64,000 nt of DNA from Scytalidium lignicola (Eukaryota; Ascomycota; Leotiomycetes), in NCBI GenBank assembly GCA_002812745.2, contig NCSJ02000027.1, positions 167,844-231,843 on the forward strand, given 5' to 3'. Position numbers and translations under genes: made by a program. Every line of letters starts with the position of its first letter. The stretch's first letter is position 1. Below are positions 57,601 to 64,000 of the stretch, piece by piece. The notes beneath the pieces are model-generated. The model had not been told where the DNA came from. It ran no database searches and saw only the letters and a list, made by a program, of their open reading frames with translations.

Positions 57601-59945
57601 TTGTTGCACGTCGTAAGCAGGGATCATGCTTTAACAGAGGCACTTCCTATCTTCTGTTGCACATCGTAGTCAAGGATGATGCCCTTAAATTGATATACTT
57701 AACAGAGAGTGTGAGTCTTTGTTGCACATCGCTGCCCTTGCCAAGGTTCTTGAACGCCAATAATATTCGTTCTTTAATAGCTGTTCTTTGATTTTGTTGC
57801 ATATCGCAACTAGGATAGTTTAGTAATTAAAGAGAGCACCTTTATTTGATGTACATCGTAGTGAATGCCAAGGCCCTCCAATTGACCCTGGCTTCACGTG
57901 TTTTGGAGGGACCAAAGACGTGCTCTAACTTTTGTTGCACGTCGCCGAATATGCCAAGCTGTTGGAGCAGAGATATTATATGTTGCCTAGCTTTCCCCGT
58001 TTATTGTGTTGCATATCGCAGTCAGGGATCATACACTTACATTGCCATTTCCAAGACTTTTGGTTCGAGGTGTCAATTCACTTGTTGTATATCGTCCCCC
58101 TTTTGTTGCATGTCGTAAGATATGCCAAGGTGGTACTCGTGACGATGTTTTCGATTGTTGCATATCACAGTCACGGGTCTAGTCCTGGCTAGATACTATT
58201 GATCTTTCTCCGTAGTCCCTTTCTCCTTGTTTTTTAGTTAGGCAAAGCAACCAGATATGGGGAAACGAGCTTTCTCCTGCGACCTTCATCGATTTGTTGC
58301 ATATCGTAGTCACGAGTTATCAGGCCAATATTCTCAGTTAGAGATGGTTTCTAGGCTTTGTTGCACATCGGAATATATGCCAAGCTTCCATACCAGTACG
58401 TCTAGAAGCGTGTCTTTTCCATTTGAAAGCTTTCCTTTGCCATTGGTGAACAATATATCTGTCTTTGCTTTTGTTGCACGTCGTGACCAGGTTCAGGTCC
58501 TTATAGGCATCAATATCCCAGAAAGAAAGTGAAATTTGGCTTTTTGTTGTATATCGTTCCAGACTTTGTTGCACATCGCAGTCATGCCAAGGTGTCAATG
58601 ATTGGTTAATGAACTTCTTCATGAAAGCTTCTCTGCTTTGTTTCACATCGCAGCATCTGCCAAGGTCTCAGAAGTAGAAGGAGCGACTTCCCTTCAAAAG
58701 AGAGTCATTTATTTGTTGCAAATCATTGTATATGCTAACAATCCAAAGGTTTGCGAAGCTACTTTTCTTCGAAGATGCCTTGTCTTTTGTTGCATATTGC
58801 ATCGACTGCCAAGATCACAGAGATGAAAGGTTTTTTCTTTCTTTTTCTGTTGCACATCGCAATGCATGCCAAGGTGTCAGAGGAAATAATGCTGTACCTT
58901 TCCAAGAAATATATATGCAAGTAAGTGGAGATGAGTGGAATTAGACAACTGGTAGTGGAGAACTTCTCACAATGTCTAATTTTTTGTTGCACGTCGCAGA
59001 ATGTGCCAAGGGTTAGTCAATTGAGATGCGTTCGCAAGAGATGTATCTGCATTTGTTGCATGTCGCAGCAGATGCCAAGTAGCTCCTAGACGATGCGTAG
59101 CGTGCCATCTCTGAGAGATGTCTGGTTCTGTTGCATATCGCAGGTGCAGCTAAGCTTTCCGATCTCGTTAATACTGACTGTGTAGGGCTGTTCCTAAGTT
59201 TTGTTACATATCGTAATAAGCCGCAGAGAGAGTCAATAATATTGACGCCTTCGGAGACTCCTTCTTGTTGCACATCGTGCTGTCACTTGTTGCATATCTT
59301 GATCTTTCATCAGTGCCGGTCAGATGGATTGCCAAGGTGACCAAGTAAAGCTAGCGTGCTTCTTAGAAAAGACGCTCTTTAAAACCTGTCTTTTGCAGAC
59401 ATCCAATTGTAATATCCTCCAAGAACCTGATGAAGGATGCCAAAAAATTTGTTGCACATCGCATAGACTTGGCAAGGGGAGGGCTCCACTGAATAAACTC
59501 CATAATGTTGGTGAAAATGATGTCAGTATCATCATCTTTTTACTTTGTTGCACGTCGGGACTCCTGCCAAGTTGGGAAGCGAACGTAGCGTGCCTTTTCT
59601 TCAGATGCTGTTGGTTTGCTGGCTTGTTACCGTTTCGGGGACCCCGGGGAGCGTTTGCTAGATCCGGAGAGATGTCTCGGGAATAAAGTTTCACGGCAAC
59701 GACTTCCGTTCACTCAAACCCCCCTCCTCCCTCTTGTGCGGCATTATTTGGTTCTTTGTTGCACATTGCCAAGTCCCAAGCGTCAGGCAAGCGTGTGTTA
59801 GGAAAAGGATGTATTATTCCGCTCTTCTTTTTGTTGCACATCGCATCTACTTGGCATGAACGTTTCTTGCCACTGCTAGAATCTCGCCTTGGGAGTGTTG
59901 AAAGCATCAATGCTTTGCTGTACGTCGCAACCGCTTGGTAATGAC
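57601..59945 (+). repeat. Interspersed array of about 30 copies of a TTTGTTGCAYRTCGYAG motif
   Basis: Thirty copies, all in the same orientation, with the conserved TGTTGCA part starting at 57602, 57655, 57720, 57795, 57848, 57933, 58007, 58083, 58104, 58156, 58295, 58359, 58472, 58545, 58567, 58639, 58714, 58788, 58848, 58985, 59054, 59129, 59202, 59266, 59288, 59450, 59546, 59757, 59832 and 59916. The core is TTTGTTGCA, then YR, then TCG, then YAG (TCG kept in 25). About 14 copies carry a second block ATGCCAAGG a few bases later; a second class has AGTCAGGGATCAT instead. Spacers are non-repetitive. Ten of 29 intervals are 72-76 bp; others cluster at 21-22, 52-53 and 64-65. All reading frames are broken, so it is non-coding. 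Function unknown. Confidence 0.9.
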
Positions 59946-60467
59946 ACGAACATATTCTTGGATAAAATGGCCATGGAGTGTTTGGAATTGCAATAGCGTT
60001 GCTATCTCTTCTGGCTGTAGAGGTACTCAAAGGAATTGTAGATGGCTAGAGAGCTAGCGGGAAGCCTGAAAAGAGACTTACAATTGAACATGGTCCGCTG
60101 AAAGGAGGTAAGCCAAAGGCAATAAATATATATTCTGGCTGAAGAGAAGATAAAGACTTATCAGAATTTCCGAGAATCCCAATTTCTAATATAAAATGGC
60201 ACAGATTGAGTTAGGGAGTTGAGGTGAAGTCGAGGCCCTTGGAATAATGTTTCTCCGCAACCGATCCTAGGCACCGTCAGGCTTACATCATTGAAGCATC
60301 TTTCGTGAGCTTCCGTATGATTCAAACCAAGCTGGTTTCTGAAAAATTCAGGTCTTTCTCCACATTGATTATGATCAAATAAAGAAGCTCATCGCTTTGA
60401 AATATTGAGATATTCTCTGAAATTAACATACAAACGCACCTATAGCAATACCTAGCGTTACTACAAG
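59946..60467. other. Upstream region of the ubiquitin hydrolase gene
   Basis: No gene and no further core-motif copies seen. Confidence 0.5.
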
Positions 60468-61373
60468 ATGGCCGACATCAAAACAGCTCCCATGGACAGC
60501 CCGGACGTCCCTTCTGATAAAAAAGCATTTGTTCCATTAGGTGCACTTCCACTATTTGTTCTTATTCAGAAGCGTGTAAACTAACCATACCTCTTCTCTC
60601 CAGAGAACAACCCCGAAGTAATGACAGCGCTAGTCCACACGCTCGGCCTTTCTCCTGCCCTCTCGTTCCACGATGTCTTCAGCATAGATGACCCAGATCT
60701 TCTCGCATTTGTTCCTCGTCCTGCAGCAGCATTACTGCTTGTCTTTCCAGTATCTAAGTCGTACGAACAATTTCGACGGGAAGAGGACGCAGATAGAGAG
60801 GAGTATAATGGGAAAGGGGAGGACGAGCCTGTTGTATGGTACAAGCAGACGATAAGAAACGCATGCGGGCTGATTGGGGTATTGCATGCTGTAAGCAATG
60901 GTGCTGCAAGGTCTTTTATTGGTAAGTTTATTAATATCACTAGTAGATGCTGTTGAGAAAATGGTCGTGTGCTCATTTAGATTACAGAACCTAGCTCAGA
61001 CCTCACTAAACTCCTCGAGGAAGTAACCCCGCTCTCCCCCTTACCCCGCGCAGATGTCCTCTATAATTCTCGCGCCCTTGAATCCGCGCACCAATCTGCG
61101 GCTTCTCAAGGACAGTCCTCCGCTCCAGATGCTACCGATGACATAGACCTACACTATGTATGCTTCGTGAAAGATAACAAGAGCGGGCATCTTTGGGAGA
61201 TGGACGGCCGGCGGAAAGGACCTATTGATCGAGGTGAGCTGACGGAGGATGAGGACGTGTTGAGCGAGCGCGCATTGGACCTAGGAGTCAGGAGGTTTTT
61301 GAAGAGAGAGGAGGAATCTGGAGGCGGGGAGCTGAGGTTCAGCTTGGTCACGTTGGCACCAGCGTTGGATTAA
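60468..61373 (+). CDS. YUH1: Ubiquitin C-terminal hydrolase, UCH (peptidase C12) family
   Basis: Exons 60468-60540, 60604-60921 and 60988-61373, GT-AG, 258 residues. The papain-like catalytic set is complete: oxyanion Gln in YKQTIRNACG, nucleophile Cys in NACGLIGVLHAVSNG, His in DLHYVCFVKD, and Asp in HLWEMDGRRKGPI. SYEQFRREED precedes the active site as in UCH-L1/L3 and yeast Yuh1. Length (220-260 residues, no C-terminal extension) fits the small UCH class rather than UCH37/BAP1. It trims short C-terminal adducts from ubiquitin or NEDD8 precursors in the cytosol. It appears intact. Confidence 0.93.
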
Positions 61374-61729
61374 GGAGGCCATATATTGGACTCCCTAAAC
61401 TTAGTGAATATAAATACCGTTAAATCATCTACCAGGTCTTAACCACTTAGTATTCTTGCCCTTCTCGACATTGTTACATTACCTCTGATGGTTCTCTCCG
61501 CATCGCGACCGCGAGGGGTACCTGCAGAAGGGCGGCCGCTAGTGCGGGGCAGCAAAAATACCGCAACAAGAAGTTGAGAACTCCATCCTCTCGTACCATC
61601 GTCATATGATGATCACAACCTCCGCATTATTTTCCATCCAGACCCTTCTTTCCCCAGATTTCTCTCCACAACGCCTCATATTACATGCACACGACAGCAA
61701 GACTCTTCTTCATACGAACCTGTATCAAA
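61374..61729. other. Intergenic, PDX3 upstream region
   Basis: An open frame from 61606 runs into the PDX3 start but reads MMITTSALFSIQTLLSPDFS without homology; treated as 5' untranslated sequence. Confidence 0.5.
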
Positions 61730-62576
61730 ATGACATCCACTCCAAACTCCTCAAAACTAATATGTGCGTACCCATATCACCTCTCCAACCCACCACTATC
61801 ATCATGAAAAAAAGAAAGAATTNAAAAAAAGAGAACACCAAGAAAGAATCCTAACCACCGCATATTTTTGCCCCAATACAACAGTCGCCCCAGGCACAAT
61901 CACACCCACACCCACGGGCCCCGCCCAAGCCGCCCAATTCACCAAAGGCGCCGTCTCGGAGTCAGACCTCTCCCCTTCGCCCTTCACCCAATTCCACGTC
62001 TGGTACAACAACGCCGCCTCCGCCGTCACAACCCCCGAAGCCTGCACCTTCGCCACAGCTTCGTTGCCCTCAGGCCGCGTCTCGGCACGGATCGTCTACC
62101 TGAAGGAACTCGACGAGCGCGGCTTCGTGATCTACTCCAACTTCGGCACGTCCAAGAAGGCACACGACCTAGCGACGAACCCCTGGGCGGCGCTGACGTT
62201 CCATTGGTCGGCGTTGGAAAGACAAGTTCGTGTGGAGGGCAGGACGGAGAGGTTGAGCGCGGAAGAGAGTCAGGTGTACTATGATACGCGGGCGCGGGGC
62301 AGTCAGATTGGAGCGTGGGCGAGTCGGCAGAGTAGTGTTTTGAGGGATAGGGAGGAGTTGGAGGGGCAGGTTAAGGAAGTGGCGAAGAGGTTTGAGGGGC
62401 AGGAGAAGATTCCTGTGCCGGAGCATTGGGGGGGACTTAGGATTGTTCCGGAGAGTGTGGAGTTTTGGCAGGGGAGGGATAGTAGGTTGCATGATCGGTT
62501 TTTGTATACGAGGGTTGAGGGTGAGGGAGAGGGGGAGAAAGATGGGAAGTGGGAGATTGAAAGGTTGAGTCCGTAG
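61730..62576 (+). CDS. PDX3: Pyridoxamine 5'-phosphate oxidase
   Basis: Two exons, 61730-61763 and 61885-62576, joined to read MTSTPNSSKLIFAPGTITPT, 241 residues. The donor T/GTGCGT and acceptor CAACAG/TC keep frame, but the first exon is inferred and the least certain part. FMN- and PLP-binding blocks follow: FTQFHVWYNNAA, EACTFATASLPSGRVSARIV, YLKELDERGFVIYSNFGTSK, KAHDLATNPWAALTFHW, LERQVRVEGRTERLSAEESQ, RARGSQIGAWASRQSSVL and the C-terminal VEFWQGRDSRLHDRFLYTR. The enzyme oxidises pyridoxamine or pyridoxine 5'-phosphate to pyridoxal 5'-phosphate with O2 and FMN, in vitamin B6 salvage. The n at 61823 falls inside the intron. The C-terminal half has high GC at third positions. Confidence 0.92.
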
Positions 62577-63320
62577 TTCTAGGGTGTTGGCTCAAATAGA
62601 GAGACGCCCATGTTTAGGTACTTGTAGTTGTAGCATAGCGACGATAGACCATTATGTGTCTTTCAAAAAAAGGGGGAAAAAGAAAAGATAAGCAAGAAGA
62701 ACGCGAAACATGATGAAATGAAATGATTTTATTCTTCAAACAATTTTCAGTCTAAAATAATTGTCTACACAACAAGTTCATATACTTTATTTTAACTAAC
62801 GGCCGTATAATCAACTTCCCCCCACACCCTATTTTTAGACTCATCCCAAGTGACCTACATGCCTACTCCACACCGTTATCCGTTATATTACAGCACTGTA
62901 TAGTAATCAGGTACGGTACTAACTCACCGTACAGTACAGTACGGGCAGCTATTTACAGGCAATTTGATCCTAAGGCCGGTAAGGAACATCAACTTTACGG
63001 CCGTACCCGCAACTGTTTTAAGGATCTGAGTCAGTAATGAGCTACGGTACATAAGATCAGGGTAGGATCACAACAACAGGCGACTTAAGAGTTCTATTTA
63101 TATAATACATATACATAAATTATCGGTGCCTCTCTCTTTAAATGCAATCTTCGAATGGTATATTGNCAAAAAAAAGAAAATCCTCGACACCAGAAAATAT
63201 ACATCCAATCGTTATAACTTCCCACCAAAACGTAACATCCTCAGAGTCTTCATATTATCACTACATAAGTTCATTAAGATAAGTCTTTCAATATGTAATC
63301 CAGTTCACACCCCCAGCGCA
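62577..63320. other. Convergent intergenic region
   Basis: Between convergent PDX3 and the minus-strand wall-protein gene. Contains TACAGTACAGTACGG-like short repeats at about 62920-62945 and an n at 63166. No gene. Confidence 0.5.
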
Positions 63321-63992
63321 TTAAAAGAGAAATACAAATGCTAAGACGCTAAGAAGGATCACGCTAACACTGGAGAGTATCTTCATGGAGCCGTTGATCA
63401 AAGGTGGTAACCCTGATGATGCTGATCCAGAGCCACTTGCACTTGCACTTCCGCTTTCATTTTCAGTGGGTGTGGCTGAGGCTGATTCAGCAGAGGAGAC
63501 TGCTATACCACCAGCGTTCGACGTAGGTACTGGCTCAACGATAGTGCTTGAACCAATCGTCATCTTGAATGTCGTTGAACCAGATAAGACAGTAGAAACA
63601 ATGGGAACAGTAGAGACAGGCACTGGTGGTGGTGCCGGTGGAGGAGCACCACCTGCACTTTGTGGGCCCACTGGAACAGCAGCTGAGTCTGTTGCGCTGG
63701 GATCAGCTGGAGGTGCTGTAGATGGAGAGTCCACTGGAATAGCAGCTGAGTCTGTCGCGCCGGGATCGGCCGGAGGTGCTGCAGATGGAGAGCCAACTGG
63801 AATGGCAACCGAGTCTGTTGCGCCAGGATCAGCTGGAGGTGCTGCAGATGGAGATTCATCTGGCAGCGCAGGGACAACCGGACTGCTTGGTCCCGGTCCT
63901 GCTCCTGCTCCTGATCCTGATCCTCCTACGGGTTGAGCTGGAGGAGCAGGAGCGGGGCCGGGGGCATTACCTGCAGATGGTGGAGCTGGCAC
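63321..63992 (-). CDS. GPI-anchored Ser/Pro/Ala-rich cell-wall protein, 3' part (5' end outside the window)
   Basis: The frame is open to the window edge, so the start and any signal peptide or N-terminal domain lie beyond 64000. Visible sequence: Ala/Pro/Gly-rich linker, three 21-residue repeats of the type SPSAAPPADPGATDSVAIPV (63854-63666), a Pro-rich hinge, a Val/Ser/Thr segment with TTFKMTIGSSTIVEPVP, a Ser/Ala tract (SASASGSGSASSG), and a C-terminal INGSMKILSSVSVILLSVLAFVFLF tail with small omega-site residues (Asn-Gly-Ser) before a hydrophobic end, typical of GPI-attachment signals. Such proteins are anchored at the plasma membrane or cross-linked to wall glucan. The N-terminal domain decides the family; CFEM and similar modules are common but not visible here. 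Confidence 0.8.
   Translation of the reverse strand: MPAPPSAGNAPGPAPAPPAQPVGGSGSGAGAGPGPSSPVVPALPDESPSAAPPADPGATDSVAIPVGSPSAAPPADPGATDSAAIPVDSPSTAPPADPSATDSAAVPVGPQSAGGAPPPAPPPVPVSTVPIVSTVLSGSTTFKMTIGSSTIVEPVPTSNAGGIAVSSAESASATPTENESGSASASGSGSASSGLPPLINGSMKILSSVSVILLSVLAFVFLF
63666..63854 (-). repeat. Three 63-bp tandem coding repeats
   Basis: Each unit encodes 21 residues of the pattern SPSxAPPADPxATDSxAxPVx; the three copies differ by a few substitutions. Such in-frame repeats in wall proteins often vary in number between strains. Confidence 0.9.
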
Positions 63993-64000
63993 GTTTGGAG

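Noticed and set aside
57846..59801. Multiple 60-124 codon frames through the core-motif array (for example Cys-rich frames at 57846 and 57932)
   Set aside because: Frames change from unit to unit, are interrupted, and the repeated Cys/Ser pattern simply reflects translation of the DNA motif.
57601..59945. CRISPR array
   Set aside because: Repeats are degenerate (about 17 bp, variable), spacers run from 21 to about 200 bp, there are no cas genes, and the host is a eukaryote. Only the repeat-spacer look is shared.
61606..61854. Alternative N-terminus of PDX3 from the ATG at 61606
   Set aside because: Runs through an n and poly-A into lysine-rich nonsense; the spliced start at 61730 gives a normal-length enzyme.
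1..64000. tRNA, rRNA or riboswitch genes
   Set aside because: No cloverleaf with a proper B-box and no rRNA or TPP-riboswitch motif was seen by eye; a covariance-model scan was not possible.

Overview
The window is nuclear DNA of a filamentous ascomycete (Pezizomycotina). Support comes from short GT-AG introns of about 50-115 bp, fungal-only families (NACHT-ankyrin STAND protein, UstYa/DUF3328, GH131, SUR7/PalI), Fot1/Pogo and Tc1 transposons, and C-to-T (CpA to TpA) decay of repeats typical of RIP. The protein style fits Leotiomycetes, but that rank is an inference. Single n characters occur mostly beside homopolymers. In the MFS gene, deleting the n restores the frame, so they look like assembly placeholders.

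Layout. 1-10.4 kb: a gene-poor left flank with an F-box-like protein, decayed Tc1/IS630 transposons (one with perfect 33-bp inverted ends), a truncated vWA gene and a large NACHT-ankyrin gene on the minus strand carrying one in-frame TAG. 10.4-33.7 kb: a very AT-rich nest of RIP-decayed elements. It holds two Copia relics (+), two Ty3/Gypsy relics (-), two Fot1-like elements, a MULE, a GC-rich palindromic TA-flanked element and two solo LTRs with perfect 5-bp target duplications. 26.5-30.5 kb is TpA-saturated and unidentified. 33.7-44.2 kb: an intact MFS transporter, a UstYa-like oxidase pseudogene and a secreted acid-sphingomyelinase-like phosphodiesterase. 44.8-56.9 kb: NSA2 (ribosome biogenesis), a SUR7/PalI-type membrane protein, two conserved low-complexity proteins and a secreted GH131 glucanase. 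57.6-59.95 kb: an unexplained non-coding array of about 30 copies of a short core motif with unique spacers. 60.5-64 kb: YUH1-type ubiquitin hydrolase, PDX3 and the 3' end of a GPI-anchored wall protein.

The right half is ordinary housekeeping and secretory gene space, with intron structures that could be resolved by reading frame. The left half is a transposon island, and its edges show RIP-like nonsense changes in neighbouring genes (the NACHT gene and the UstYa-like gene). The most novel-looking object is the interspersed core-motif array between GH131 and YUH1.
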